Positions 41,116-50,751 of a stretch of DNA of 64,000 nucleotides are shown piece after piece. A program made the position numbers and the translations under genes. The notes below the pieces were generated by a model that was not told where the DNA came from, ran no database searches, and saw nothing but the letters and a program-made list of their open reading frames with translations. The stretch's first letter is position 1, and the number at the start of each line of letters is the position of its first letter. Origin of the DNA: Rhodospirillales bacterium (GTDB taxonomy: Bacteria; Pseudomonadota; Alphaproteobacteria; Rhodospirillales; Casp-alpha2); NCBI GenBank assembly GCA_017640505.1, contig JAEPQO010000001.1, positions 186,001 through 250,000 of the forward strand, in the 5' to 3' direction.

Positions 41116-42465
41116 TCAGCTCTGCGGTTTGGCGAGAAGTTCGGCGGTCACGTGGTGTTTGCCGTCGAGGACGTGTTTCGCCGCGGCGGCGACGCTTTCG
41201 ACCGAAACCTCGCCGATCCGGTCCAGCCAGTTCTCGACCTCGTCCACCGTACCGCCGGTCGTCAGCGTCGAACCAAAGACCCGGGCCGCGGTGCCGAAAT
41301 CGTCGCGCGCGAAAACGGCGTTGTTGCGCATGCGTTCGATGGCACCTTCGAGCTCGGCCGGCGTGATCCCGTCCGCCAGCAACTTGGCGATCTCGTCCGT
41401 GATGACGGCTTCGATCCGGTCCATGCCGACGCCGGGTTTGGGTGAAGCATAAAAAACGAACGTCGCCGGTCCCAGGTCGTCGGCACCGTAATAGCTGCCG
41501 GCCGACAACGCGATCCCGTCGTCCAGCACGAGCCGCTTGTGCAGCCGGCTCGACGGGCCGCCGCCGACGATCTCGGCCAGCACCTGCAATGCATAGGCGT
41601 GCTCGGTTTCGCCGTAGCGGTAGCTGGGCGCGATGAAACGCCTCGACCAAGCGGGCTGCGTCACGCGTTCGTGCTCGAGCACAACACGCTTGTCGGCGCG
41701 GGCCGGCGGCTCGGTCGTGCGCACGCGCTCGATCTCGGGGCCGCGTGGAATGACGCCGTAGTATTTTTCGGCCAAGGGTTTGAGTTCTTCGGCGGTGACG
41801 TCGCCCTCGACGATCAGCACCGCGTTGTTGGGCGCGTAGTAGCGCTTGTAGAAGGCGAGGATGCGATCGACGTCGAGCGCACGGATTTCATGCTCCCAAC
41901 CGATGATCGGGCGGCGGTAGGGATAGTTCAGGTAAAGCGCGGCGTTGACCTGTTCGCGCAGTTGCGCGGACGGGCTGTTGTCGACGCGCGACCGGCGCTC
42001 TTCCAGCACCACGTCCCGTTCCGGCGCGACCTGCGCCTCGCTGATCACGAGGTTGGTCATGCGGTCGGCTTCCAGCTTCATCATCATTTCGAGCCGGTCC
42101 TTGGCGATGGTCTGGTGGTATGCCGTGTAGTCGTAGGACGTGAAGGCGTTTTCCTGGCCGCCGTTACGCGCCACCTGGCCGGAAAAGACACCGGGGCCGT
42201 AATTCGTCGTGCCCTTGAACATCAGGTGTTCGAGCAGGTGCGCGATACCGGTTTCGCCCGGCGCCTCGTCGGCGGCGCCGACCTTGTACCAGACCATGTG
42301 CCGCACCACCGGCGCGCGGGCATTGGAAATGACGACGACCTGCATGCCGTTATCCAGCATGAAGGTCTCGGGATCGAAGATCTTGGCGGCGGCGCGCTCG
42401 CTCCATGCCACCGCAACGACGGCGACGAGCGCGAACACGGCCACACATTTCGAGATCATCCGCAT
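41116..42465 (-). CDS. M16 family zinc metallopeptidase (catalytic HxxEH)
   Basis: MVWYKVGAADEAPGETGIAHLLEHLMFKGTTNYGPGVFS (HLLEH). Confidence 0.93.
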   Translation of the reverse strand: MRMISKCVAVFALVAVVAVAWSERAAAKIFDPETFMLDNGMQVVVISNARAPVVRHMVWYKVGAADEAPGETGIAHLLEHLMFKGTTNYGPGVFSGQVARNGGQENAFTSYDYTAYHQTIAKDRLEMMMKLEADRMTNLVISEAQVAPERDVVLEERRSRVDNSPSAQLREQVNAALYLNYPYRRPIIGWEHEIRALDVDRILAFYKRYYAPNNAVLIVEGDVTAEELKPLAEKYYGVIPRGPEIERVRTTEPPARADKRVVLEHERVTQPAWSRRFIAPSYRYGETEHAYALQVLAEIVGGGPSSRLHKRLVLDDGIALSAGSYYGADDLGPATFVFYASPKPGVGMDRIEAVITDEIAKLLADGITPAELEGAIERMRNNAVFARDDFGTAARVFGSTLTTGGTVDEVENWLDRIGEVSVESVAAAAKHVLDGKHHVTAELLAKPQS

Positions 42466-42565
42466 AGGACGGATATTGGCGTGTTTTCACACCGGATCAA
42501 TGGAAATCAGAGGGATAACGCGAACGTTACAAAGAATTAAAGAAGGGGGGGGCGTCATACCCATC

Positions 42566-42661
42566 GTCACCCCGGCGCAGGCCGGGGCCCAGGGATACAG
42601 TTCTGATTCTTTGTGGGAGGTCTCCGCGGCCAATCTGGATTCCGGCCTCCGCCGGAATGAC
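42566..42661. repeat. Composite palindromic repeat, class A
   Basis: GTCACCCCGGCGCAGGCCGGGGCCCAG...CTGGATTCCGGCCTCCGCCGGAATGAC. Confidence 0.85.
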
Positions 42662-42686
42662 GAGAATAAATTTGGTTTGTCTGAGT

Positions 42687-42725
42687 CCCTCTCCCCCGGA
42701 CCGGGGGAGAGGACAGGTGAGGGGG
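42687..42725. repeat. Half copy of class B repeat
   Basis: CCCTCTCCCCCGGACCGGGGGAGAGGACAGGTGAGGGGG. Confidence 0.85.
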
Positions 42726-42735
42726 CATTTACACC

Positions 42736-42796
42736 GTCATCCCAAAGCTGATTTGGGAACCACGTCTATGGGGCCTGAACCGAGTTCAGGACGACG
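42736..42796. repeat. Class C-type composite repeat
   Basis: GTCATCCCAAAGCTGATTTGGGA...GGGGCCTGAACCGAGTTCAGGACGACG. Confidence 0.7.
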
Positions 42797-42840
42797 AGTG
42801 AAAATGTGCGGGAACGGGCAGCCTGCCCGAAGGGACGCCG

Positions 42841-43410
42841 TCAGAACTCCAGCAGCCCCTTGGTGCCGCGGGATTTCTTGACCTGCGGGGTTTCGCCCTC
42901 GGTGATCGGCTTGCCGAGCGCCTGGTTTTCCTGGATGCGCTGCTGTTCCTTGACCGCATCGACGACGGTGCCTTCGTACGGCTTGTCGTCGACCCAGAAG
43001 ATCATCTTGTCGGCAAGGCGCTGGTCTTCCTTCGACAGCAGGTTGGTTTCCGCGTTCACGACCTCGCGGATGGTCGGATCGGCGACATTGGCGCCGGTCT
43101 TGGCCATGATCGCGTTGAGACCGTCGGAGAGGTTCGGGTCGCTTTGCGAGCGGTCCTTGATCTGCGGGGCCTGCTGCAGCAGCGCGGCGCGCGCCTGGTC
43201 GGTCGGCGTGATCGCCTGCGGGCCGGTGGTGCCGGGTGCCGGCGGGCGCAGCGAAAATTCGGGCGGCAGGCTCAGCGGCGGGCGCTGATAGACGACGAAT
43301 TCGTCGGGCGCGTCCTTGGAATTGCTGATGACCTTCTTGGCGGACTCGCACGCGCTGAGCGTGATCGCCAGCGAAGCCATCAGAACGATGCCGAGAGTGC
43401 GTCGAAACAT
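42841..43410 (-). CDS. DUF3035 domain lipoprotein-like protein
   Basis: LASLAITLSACESAKKVI lipobox-like; APDEFVVYQRPPLSLPPEFSLRPPAPG typical DUF3035. Confidence 0.88.
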   Translation of the reverse strand: MFRRTLGIVLMASLAITLSACESAKKVISNSKDAPDEFVVYQRPPLSLPPEFSLRPPAPGTTGPQAITPTDQARAALLQQAPQIKDRSQSDPNLSDGLNAIMAKTGANVADPTIREVVNAETNLLSKEDQRLADKMIFWVDDKPYEGTVVDAVKEQQRIQENQALGKPITEGETPQVKKSRGTKGLLEF

Positions 43411-43455
43411 GTCCAGTTGCCTGTTATCTGCCGAAAAAATACCGACCGTCCGAGT

Positions 43456-43944
43456 CTAGGACGTTTCGGACCGGGTAAACAAGGATTCCAATACCAAGAT
43501 CACGGCGCCGACGCAAATCGCGCTGTCGGCGACGTTGAATGCCGGCCAGTGATAGCCGAACGCATGGAAATCCAGAAAGTCGGTTACGGCGCCGTGCTGG
43601 AGGCGGTCGATGACGTTGCCCGCCGCGCCGCCGATGATCATGCCGAGTGCGATGACCGAGAGCCGGGACGTGGCACGCCACAGCCAGACCGCGAGCGCGA
43701 TCATGATGGCGACGGCAAGCGCCGTCAGCAGCCAGGGGCCGATCTCGCTTTCGGCGGAAAACATGCCGAAGCTGACGCCCCGGTTCCACGCCAGCACGAG
43801 ATTGAAGAACGGCGTGATTTCGATGACCCGGGGCGGGTTCATCACGTCGGTCAGGATCCAGATCTTGGAAACCTGGTCGAGCACGAGCATAAGGGCGGCG
43901 ATCGCCGCGCCCTGCATGCGGGACCCGAACCCCGGCTCGATCAT
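43456..43944 (-). CDS. lspA: Signal peptidase II (lipoprotein)
   Basis: LVLDQVSKIWI, LVLAWNRGVSFGMFS, IIGGAAGNVIDRLQHGAVTDFLDFH, WPAFNVADSAICVG. Confidence 0.95.
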   Translation of the reverse strand: MIEPGFGSRMQGAAIAALMLVLDQVSKIWILTDVMNPPRVIEITPFFNLVLAWNRGVSFGMFSAESEIGPWLLTALAVAIMIALAVWLWRATSRLSVIALGMIIGGAAGNVIDRLQHGAVTDFLDFHAFGYHWPAFNVADSAICVGAVILVLESLFTRSETS

Positions 43945-46787
43945 GCCGCCTGCGGCGTGTGGTGACGGACCGCGTCGGCGCAGCGGTTGCAGACCGTCGG
44001 GTGATCCGCGTCCGAGCCGACCTCGTCCAGTACCTTCCAGCAACGCTCGCACTTCTCGCCCGACGCCTTCTCGACGACAACGGCGATGTCGGCGCCTTCC
44101 TCGGCGCGATGCGCATCGGCGGGTGCGTCACCATCGGCGAACGTGAAGTCCGACGTGATGCAAAGCTCGGCGAGATCGAGACCCTTGGTGACGTCACGGT
44201 AGTCGGCCGGTGCGAAGACCTGCGGGTGGGCCTGCAGGCTGGCACCGATCACCTTGTTTGCGCGCGCCACTTCGAGCGCACCGGTGACGGCACGCCGGAG
44301 CGTGCGGATCTTCGACCATTTTTCGGCAAGCGCCGCGTCGGCCCATTCGGCGGGAACGTCCGGGAACGTGCGCAGGTGCACCGAATTGCCGGACGTCGCT
44401 TCCGGGTGACGGGTCAGCCACGCTTCCTCGGCGGTGAAGCAGAGGAACGGCGCGAGCCACGCGGTCAGGTGATCGAACAGGGTATCCAGCACCGTACGCA
44501 CGGCACGGCGCAGATCGCCGTCCGGGCGGTCGCAGTAAAGGGCGTCCTTGCGGATGTCGAAGTAGAACGCCGACAAGTCGACGGCGCAGAACGTGTGCAG
44601 CTCGGCGAAGAACGGCTGGAAGTCGAAATCGTCGCAGGCCTTCCTGAGCGACGCGTCCATTTCGAAGATGCGGTTCAGCACCCAGCGTTCCAGTTCCGGC
44701 ATGTCGGCAACGGAAACGCGTTCGCTTTCCTCGAAGCCGGCAAGGTTCCCCAAGAGATACCGCAGGGTATTACGAAGCCGGCGATAGATGTCCGCCTGCT
44801 GCTTGACGATCTCGGGGCCGATGCGGAGGTCCTCGGAATAGTCCGAATTGACGACCCAGATGCGCAGGATGTCGGCGCCGTACTGTTTGATGACGTCCTG
44901 CGGCGCGACGACGTTGCCGAGCGACTTCGACATCTTCTGGCCGTCCTCGGCCATGACGAAACCGTGCGTCAGCACCGCCTCGTAAGGGGCGCGGCCGCGC
45001 GTGCCGCAGCTTTCCAGCAGCGATGAATGGAACCAGCCGCGGTGCTGGTCGGAGCCTTCGAGGTACAGCGACGCCGGCCAGCTGAGATTTTCCCACGGCC
45101 CGTCTTCCAGGACGAAGGCGTGCGTCGAGCCACTGTCGAACCAGACATCGAGGATGTCGGTGACCTGCTCGTAGTCATCGGCGTTGTAGTCCGGCCCGAG
45201 GAAGCGGCCGGGATCGGAGGCAAACCACGCATCCGCACCCTCTTCCTTGAAGGCGTCGGTGATGCGGTCGAGCACGGCCTGATCGCGCAGCGGCTCGCCG
45301 GTTTCCTTATTGACGAACACCGTGATCGGCACGCCCCACGCGCGCTGGCGCGAGACGACCCAGTCCGGGCGTTCGGCGATCATGCCGCGCAGCCGGTTCT
45401 GGCCCGATGCCGGCACGAAACGGGTCTCGTCGATGGCCTTCAGCGCCTTGTCGCGCAGCCCGGTTTCCTCCATCGAGATAAACCACTGCGCCGTGTTGCG
45501 GAAGATCAGCGGCTTCTTGGAACGCCACGAGTGCGGATAACGGTGGCGGAGCGAGCCCATGCCAAGTAGGCCGCCGGCGCCCTTGAGCACCTCGGCCACG
45601 TCCTTGTTGCACTTATAGACGTGCCAGCCCTTGAAGATCGGCACATGGTCGAAATAGGTGCCGTCCTCGCTTACCGTATGCGGCACCTCGATCCCGTTCT
45701 GCATGCCGAGCACCCAGTCGTCCGCGCCGTGGCCGGGCGCGATGTGGACGATACCGGTGCCTTCCTCGGTCGTCGCGTAATCGGCCGAGAGCGCGGGCAC
45801 GTCGAAATCGAAGTAGCCGTCGGCGTCGGCGTGTCCCCGGAGCGGGTGGCGGCAGACGGTGCCTTTGAGATTCGCGCCCTTAAAGATGGCGAGCGTTTTG
45901 GTCTCGGTGATCCCGCACTTCTCCGAGAAGTCCGCCAGCAACGCTTCGGCGACAACCAGCTTTTCGCCAACCACCGCCAGGCTTTCGTCGGCGACGCCCG
46001 TCACCTCGACGGTCACGTAGTCGATCTTGTCGCCGTAGGCCACGGCGCGGTTGCCCGGCATGGTCCAGGGCGTCGTCGTCCAGATGACGATGGCGGCACC
46101 CTCGATCTCGGGAACGGAAGCGGTCTCGACCGGGAAGCGCACGAAGACCGTCGTCGACGTGTGGTCGTAGTATTCGACCTCGGCCTCGGCGAGCGCGGTC
46201 TTTTCGACCGGCGACCACATCACGGGCTTGGAGCCGCGGTAGAGCGAGCCGTCCATCAGGAACTTGCCCAGCTCGCCGGCGATCTTGGCTTCGGCGGCAT
46301 AGGTCATCGTGGTGTACGGATGATCCCAGTCGCCCATGACGCCGAGGCGTTTGAACTCTTCGCGCTGCACGTCGATCCAGTGTTCGGCGAACTCGCGGCA
46401 TTCCTTGCGGAACTCGACGATCGGCACGGCGTCCTTATCGAGTTTCTTTTCCCTGTACTTTTCCTCGATCTTCCATTCGATCGGCAGTCCGTGACAGTCC
46501 CAGCCCGGCACGTAATAGGCATCCTTGCCCAGCATCTGCTGGGTGCGGTTGATAACATCCTTGAGGATCTTGTTGAGCGCGTGGCCGATGTGCAGGTGCC
46601 CGTTGGCATACGGCGGGCCGTCGTGCAGCAGGAACTTCTCGCGGCCTTGCGAAATCTCGGCGCGGGCTTTCTCGAACCCGGTCTCGGCCCAGTGTTCGAG
46701 CAGCTTCGGTTCGCGCTCGGGCAGGCCGGCCTTCATCGGAAAATCGGTCTTCGGCAGGAAGATCGTGGATTTGTAATCTACGCTCAT
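43941..46787 (-). CDS. ileS: Isoleucyl-tRNA synthetase
   Basis: LHDGPPYANGHLHIGHALNKILKDV (HIGH), KMSKSLGNVVAPQDV (KMSKS), C-terminal zinc cysteines CERCWK/CNRC. Confidence 0.97.
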   Translation of the reverse strand: MSVDYKSTIFLPKTDFPMKAGLPEREPKLLEHWAETGFEKARAEISQGREKFLLHDGPPYANGHLHIGHALNKILKDVINRTQQMLGKDAYYVPGWDCHGLPIEWKIEEKYREKKLDKDAVPIVEFRKECREFAEHWIDVQREEFKRLGVMGDWDHPYTTMTYAAEAKIAGELGKFLMDGSLYRGSKPVMWSPVEKTALAEAEVEYYDHTSTTVFVRFPVETASVPEIEGAAIVIWTTTPWTMPGNRAVAYGDKIDYVTVEVTGVADESLAVVGEKLVVAEALLADFSEKCGITETKTLAIFKGANLKGTVCRHPLRGHADADGYFDFDVPALSADYATTEEGTGIVHIAPGHGADDWVLGMQNGIEVPHTVSEDGTYFDHVPIFKGWHVYKCNKDVAEVLKGAGGLLGMGSLRHRYPHSWRSKKPLIFRNTAQWFISMEETGLRDKALKAIDETRFVPASGQNRLRGMIAERPDWVVSRQRAWGVPITVFVNKETGEPLRDQAVLDRITDAFKEEGADAWFASDPGRFLGPDYNADDYEQVTDILDVWFDSGSTHAFVLEDGPWENLSWPASLYLEGSDQHRGWFHSSLLESCGTRGRAPYEAVLTHGFVMAEDGQKMSKSLGNVVAPQDVIKQYGADILRIWVVNSDYSEDLRIGPEIVKQQADIYRRLRNTLRYLLGNLAGFEESERVSVADMPELERWVLNRIFEMDASLRKACDDFDFQPFFAELHTFCAVDLSAFYFDIRKDALYCDRPDGDLRRAVRTVLDTLFDHLTAWLAPFLCFTAEEAWLTRHPEATSGNSVHLRTFPDVPAEWADAALAEKWSKIRTLRRAVTGALEVARANKVIGASLQAHPQVFAPADYRDVTKGLDLAELCITSDFTFADGDAPADAHRAEEGADIAVVVEKASGEKCERCWKVLDEVGSDADHPTVCNRCADAVRHHTPQAA

Positions 46788-46799
46788 CGTCTCAAGCTT

Positions 46800-47732
46800 C
46801 TATCTGTTAGCCAGAATTTCACGTGCTTTATCGCAGTCGCGGGCGATTTGTGCCTTTAAAGCATCCAGTCCGTCAAATTTCTTTTCCGGCCGGATCATTT
46901 CCAGCAGCGCCACATCGATGCGCTGCCCGTATATATCGGCGTCGAAATCGAACAGGTGCACCTCGAGCCGGGGCGCGGTGCCGTCGAACGTCGGCCGCAG
47001 CCCGAGGTTGGCGACACCGTCGACGCTGCTGCCGTCCGGCATCGTCGCCCGGACCGCGTAAACGCCGAAAACCGGGCGGATATAGCTGTTCAGCCCGAGG
47101 TTCGCGGTCGGGAAACCGATGGTGCGCCCGCGCTTGTCGCCGTTCGCGACGCGGCCGGAAATCGAGAACGGACGGCCCAGCACGGCAGCCGCGGCGGCCA
47201 TGTCGCCGGCGGCAATCAGGTCCCGCGTGCGGCTCGACGAGAAAAGTCCGCCGCCGTCGTCCGACGCGGCGGCGACGACCGTGAAGCCGAAGCCCATCTT
47301 CTGGCCCTCGGCGAGCAGCGTCTCGCAGCTGCCCTGGCGCTTGTGGCCGAACTTGAAGTCGTAACCGGCGATGACGTGGTGCACCTTGAGCGTCGCGACG
47401 AGGTAGTCCTCGATGAAGTCGGTCGCGCTCTGGCGCGAGAAATCCATGTCGAAGCGCTGCGCGATCATGAAATCGACGCCCATCTCGGCGATGCGTTCCG
47501 CCTTGGCGCGAAACGGCGTCAGGCGGAAAGGATCGAGGTCGGGCTGGAACACAGCGCGCGGATGCGGCTCGAACGTCAGCACGCCCCACGGCAACCCCGA
47601 CGCATCGGCGATGCGCCCGGCCTCGCCGATGACGGTGCGGTGGCCCCGGTGCACGCCGTCGAAATTGCCGACCGCGATGACCGCGCCATGGTGCTGCGAT
47701 TGCAGCGATTTCGCCTGTCTGTAGATACGCAT
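46800..47732 (-). CDS. ribF: Bifunctional riboflavin kinase/FAD synthetase
   Basis: VIAVGNFDGVHRGHRTVI, FKFGHKRQGSCETLL, TIGFPTANLGL. Confidence 0.96.
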   Translation of the reverse strand: MRIYRQAKSLQSQHHGAVIAVGNFDGVHRGHRTVIGEAGRIADASGLPWGVLTFEPHPRAVFQPDLDPFRLTPFRAKAERIAEMGVDFMIAQRFDMDFSRQSATDFIEDYLVATLKVHHVIAGYDFKFGHKRQGSCETLLAEGQKMGFGFTVVAAASDDGGGLFSSSRTRDLIAAGDMAAAAAVLGRPFSISGRVANGDKRGRTIGFPTANLGLNSYIRPVFGVYAVRATMPDGSSVDGVANLGLRPTFDGTAPRLEVHLFDFDADIYGQRIDVALLEMIRPEKKFDGLDALKAQIARDCDKAREILANR

Positions 47733-47795
47733 AGCGTTGGAAGGTGTCTTACGGTCCGGAAACGGTCAAGGTTGTTGGCACGAACGTCCGCAAAG

Positions 47796-47823
47796 ACAAA
47801 GGGCGCAGGCCATGCCTGCGCCC
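47796..47823 (-). terminator. Rho-independent terminator downstream of the MaoC-family gene
   Basis: Minus strand GGGCGCAGGC-ATG-GCCTGCGCCC followed by TTTGTCTTT; perfect 10-bp stem. Confidence 0.75.
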
Positions 47824-47846
47824 CCGCCAAAGAATCGCAGCAGCGA

Positions 47847-48299
47847 TCAGGCGGCGCGCGACGGGACCATAATCGTCGCTTCGCCGTCGACGACGACCTT
47901 GTCGCCGACGATGCACTGCGTCTGCAGCTTGATGAATTTCTTTTCCGGGATCAGCTCGGTGATCGTGCACTTGGCCTTGACCGTTTCGCCGGCCTTGACC
48001 GGGGCCTTGAACTTGAGGTTCTGGCTGACGTAGATGCAGCCCGGCCCCGGCAGCTTGGTGCCGATGACCGTCGAGATGAAGGCCGACGTCAGCATGCCGT
48101 GCGCGATGGTACCCTTGAACATGGTGCCCGCGGCAAATTCCTCGTTGAGGTGCACCGGGTTGGTGTCGCCCGAAATACCGGCGAAGATGACGATGTCCGC
48201 TTCGGTGATGGTCTTCGCGAACACGTCGGTCATGCCGACCTCGAGGTCCTCGAAGTAGTACCCGTGCAGAGAATCAGTGGGATTGGTCACTTGGTCCAT
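47847..48299 (-). CDS. MaoC family (R)-specific enoyl-CoA hydratase/dehydratase
   Basis: FAKTITEADIVIFAGISGDTNPVHLNEEFAAGTMFKGTIAHGMLTSAFIS hydratase motif. Confidence 0.92.
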   Translation of the reverse strand: MDQVTNPTDSLHGYYFEDLEVGMTDVFAKTITEADIVIFAGISGDTNPVHLNEEFAAGTMFKGTIAHGMLTSAFISTVIGTKLPGPGCIYVSQNLKFKAPVKAGETVKAKCTITELIPEKKFIKLQTQCIVGDKVVVDGEATIMVPSRAA

Positions 48300-48503
48300 A
48301 ACGAATATCCTTTTATAGAGTCTTGGATGACGTCTCGGGTGTTACACTTTGGGCTTATCTGGGCGCATCGGCGTCTCGCATGCGCAAAATCTATTGCGAT
48401 GCAATATAAACCGGTTCAGGAAGGGCAGCAAGCAAGGCTTTTTGCGAATATGCAAAGCAATATAATGGATTGTAAACGGTTGAAACGCCCGATTTTTTTC
48501 GCA

Positions 48504-49502
48504 ATGCGGAAAACCGCTGCGGCGCTTTTTGTCGCGGGATTCTCGGTCTTTTCGGCCGTGGCCGCCGCCGAAACACCGGTGTTTTCGCTGCCCGCCGACT
48601 GTGCCCTCGGCGAGACCTGCTGGCTGGTGAATTTCGTCGATCACGACCCGGGCCCGGGCGCCACGGACCACCGCTGCGGCCACCTGACATACGACACCCA
48701 CAAGGGCACCGACATCGCGATCCGGAACGACGCGGCGATGCGCGCCGGCGTCGACGTGCTGGCCGCGGCACCGGGGACCGTGACGGGACTCCGCGACGGC
48801 ATGCCGGATTCGACCCGGGCCGACCTGGAAAGCGGCCGCCCGATCCGCGGGCGGGAATGCGGCAACGGCGTGGTCATCGAGCACGGCGGCGGCTGGAGCA
48901 CCCAGTACTGCCACATGGGCGCGGGCTCGCTCCGCGTGCGCGTCGGCGACCGCGTCGGCCGCGGCGACGTGCTGGGGCGGATCGGCAAATCCGGACGTTC
49001 GGAGTTTCCGCACGTCCATATGGCGGTGCGAAACGGCGAGCGCGTCGTCGACCCGTTCACGGGACGGGGTGCGCTTGCGATGTGCAACCCGGACCCGGCG
49101 CTCGACGGGCTGTGGGACCCGGTGCTGAAAGCCAAACTCGCCTACCCGGGACCGCAGCCGTTTCACCTCGGCTTCGCCACCGGAAAACCGAACAAGGCGG
49201 ACATCGAGGCCGGGCGCCTTGACGACAGGGCATTTGGCCCGGAGATCGGGGCATTGGTGTTCTGGGCGGAGGCGTTCTCGCTCGACCGGGGCGACAAAGT
49301 GCACCTGACGCTGCGCGCGCCCGGCGGCGGCCTGGTCGCGGAAAACCGCATCACCGTCGACCGCCCGCTCGCCAAGGCATTCTGGTTCGTCGGCCGCAAG
49401 CGGCGCGGCGATGCGTGGGCGACAGGTGATTACACCGGCACGATCGAGATCACGCGGGCGGACGCGACAGTGACGCGCTCGGCGGCGGCGACGGTCGAGT
49501 AA
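48504..49502 (+). CDS. Secreted M23 family peptidoglycan endopeptidase-like protein
   Basis: MRKTAAALFVAGFSVFSAVAAAETPVFSLP signal peptide; HLTYDTHKGTDIAIRND, GNGVVIEHGGGWSTQYCHMG, FPHVHMAVRNG. Confidence 0.88.
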   Translation: MRKTAAALFVAGFSVFSAVAAAETPVFSLPADCALGETCWLVNFVDHDPGPGATDHRCGHLTYDTHKGTDIAIRNDAAMRAGVDVLAAAPGTVTGLRDGMPDSTRADLESGRPIRGRECGNGVVIEHGGGWSTQYCHMGAGSLRVRVGDRVGRGDVLGRIGKSGRSEFPHVHMAVRNGERVVDPFTGRGALAMCNPDPALDGLWDPVLKAKLAYPGPQPFHLGFATGKPNKADIEAGRLDDRAFGPEIGALVFWAEAFSLDRGDKVHLTLRAPGGGLVAENRITVDRPLAKAFWFVGRKRRGDAWATGDYTGTIEITRADATVTRSAAATVE

Positions 49503-49513
49503 TCCCCCAACGT

Positions 49514-49618
49514 CGTCCTGAATTCAATTCAGGACCCATAAGTGACAGCCGCTGAGTCCGATTCTATGAACCCTGAATCTCACCCCGGATTTAATCCGGG
49601 GCAAGTTCAGGGTGACGC
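49514..49618. repeat. Class C composite repeat (with nested palindrome)
   Basis: CGTCCTGAATTCAATTCAGGACCCATAAGTGACAGCCGCTGAGTCCGATTCTATGAACCCTGAATCTCACCCCGGATTTAATCCGGGGCAAGTTCAGGGTGACG. Confidence 0.85.
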
Positions 49619-49754
49619 CGGATGTCTTTACTCAACCTCATTTCCCGGGCGTGGCGCCTTGGCCGGGAAACAATCGGTTGCTACAAGCCGTTGTCCCCGG
49701 TCCCGGTTATCGACAATACTTCATTGGACGTAGCGCACCGGGAAAGCGGAACAC

Positions 49755-50270
49755 ATGCTCGACGCATCGAAGTACCCTTACCGGCCGGAGATCATTACCG
49801 GCGTCGATGACCTGAAGGGGGAAGCGTGTTCCGCGCTTTATGCCTACTGGCTGGACAAGAAAGGCGACCAGCCGGCGCCCGACTGGTCCGATTTCGAGTT
49901 CATGGATCTCTACAAGATCGCGTCGGTAATGGCGGTGATGGATGTCGATCCGTCTTTCGACGCCGGCAAGCTCCACTACCGCTTCATAGGCACCAAGATC
50001 GTCGATTACCGCTGGCACCGCGAAATCCCCGACCTGACCGGCAGGACGTTCGCCGAGGCCGACCGGTCCTATAACCCGGCGGCGATGGTCGAGGCCTACA
50101 CCAAATGTATGACCACGGGCGCCCCCGTCGTGATGCGCGGCCAGTATCAGACCGACCAGTCCTACGGCGAGCACGAACGCATCGTTCTGCCGTGGCTGAT
50201 TGACGGCACGGTGGCGCGGCTGACCAATGCGCTCGACCGGTTTCCGCCGATGCGCGATACGCTGGCGTAG
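49755..50270 (+). CDS. PAS domain-containing protein (PAS_5-like)
   Basis: YAYWLDKKGDQPAPDWSDFEFMDLYKIASVMAVMDVD...LHYRFIGTKIVDYR...LTGRTF pattern. Confidence 0.75.
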   Translation: MLDASKYPYRPEIITGVDDLKGEACSALYAYWLDKKGDQPAPDWSDFEFMDLYKIASVMAVMDVDPSFDAGKLHYRFIGTKIVDYRWHREIPDLTGRTFAEADRSYNPAAMVEAYTKCMTTGAPVVMRGQYQTDQSYGEHERIVLPWLIDGTVARLTNALDRFPPMRDTLA

Positions 50271-50280
50271 CGTGAACCGT

Positions 50281-50361
50281 CGTCCTGAACTTGGTTCAGG
50301 ACCCATAAGCAGCAGCCGTTGAGTCTGATTTTATTGACCCTGAACCGAGTTCAGGGTGACG
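50281..50361. repeat. Class C composite repeat
   Basis: CGTCCTGAACTTGGTTCAGGACCCATAAGCAGCAGCCGTTGAGTCTGATTTTATTGACCCTGAACCGAGTTCAGGGTGACG. Confidence 0.9.
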
Positions 50362-50383
50362 CGCTTTGTTAATTGCTTAGCGG

Positions 50384-50617
50384 TCATCCCGTCTGATCGG
50401 AATTGCCCGGTATCGCCGCGACTTCGTCCGGCACCGGATCACGGTTGGCGTGCGAATTCAGATAGGCCTCGAGATCACGCTGCGCGACCCGCCAGTCACG
50501 GCCGAACTTGATGGCGCGCAGCTGGCCGTCATTGATCCAGGCGCGCACCGTGCTTTCGCGCATCTTCAGCAGCGCCGCCACTTCATGGATCGTCAAAAGC
50601 GGTTTGGAGAGCATCAC
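50384..50617 (-). CDS. Excisionase/MerR-like helix-turn-helix domain protein
   Basis: LLTIHEVAALLKMRESTVRAWINDGQLRAIKFGRDWRVAQRDLEAYL. Confidence 0.85.
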   Translation of the reverse strand: MMLSKPLLTIHEVAALLKMRESTVRAWINDGQLRAIKFGRDWRVAQRDLEAYLNSHANRDPVPDEVAAIPGNSDQTG

Positions 50618-50751
50618 CGGTTCCTTCGTGCCGTCCGGGCATAATTATAGGCGTAAATATTTTTTTATGTCCATGTCTTGTCTTTTTGATCCGTTTTTAT
50701 ATGTAATCCGTAGTTTGTATTAGTTTTAATCCGAATCAGGCTGTTTTCTGC

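Noticed and set aside
39756-42465. Novel two-component peptidase pair
   Set aside because: Paired M16 genes with one HxxEH-containing and one degenerate member are a common proteobacterial arrangement.
50384-50617. Evidence for a prophage or integrative element
   Set aside because: Only an HTH protein and a distant SAM-like domain protein; no integrase catalytic domain, att repeats, tRNA or phage structural genes seen.
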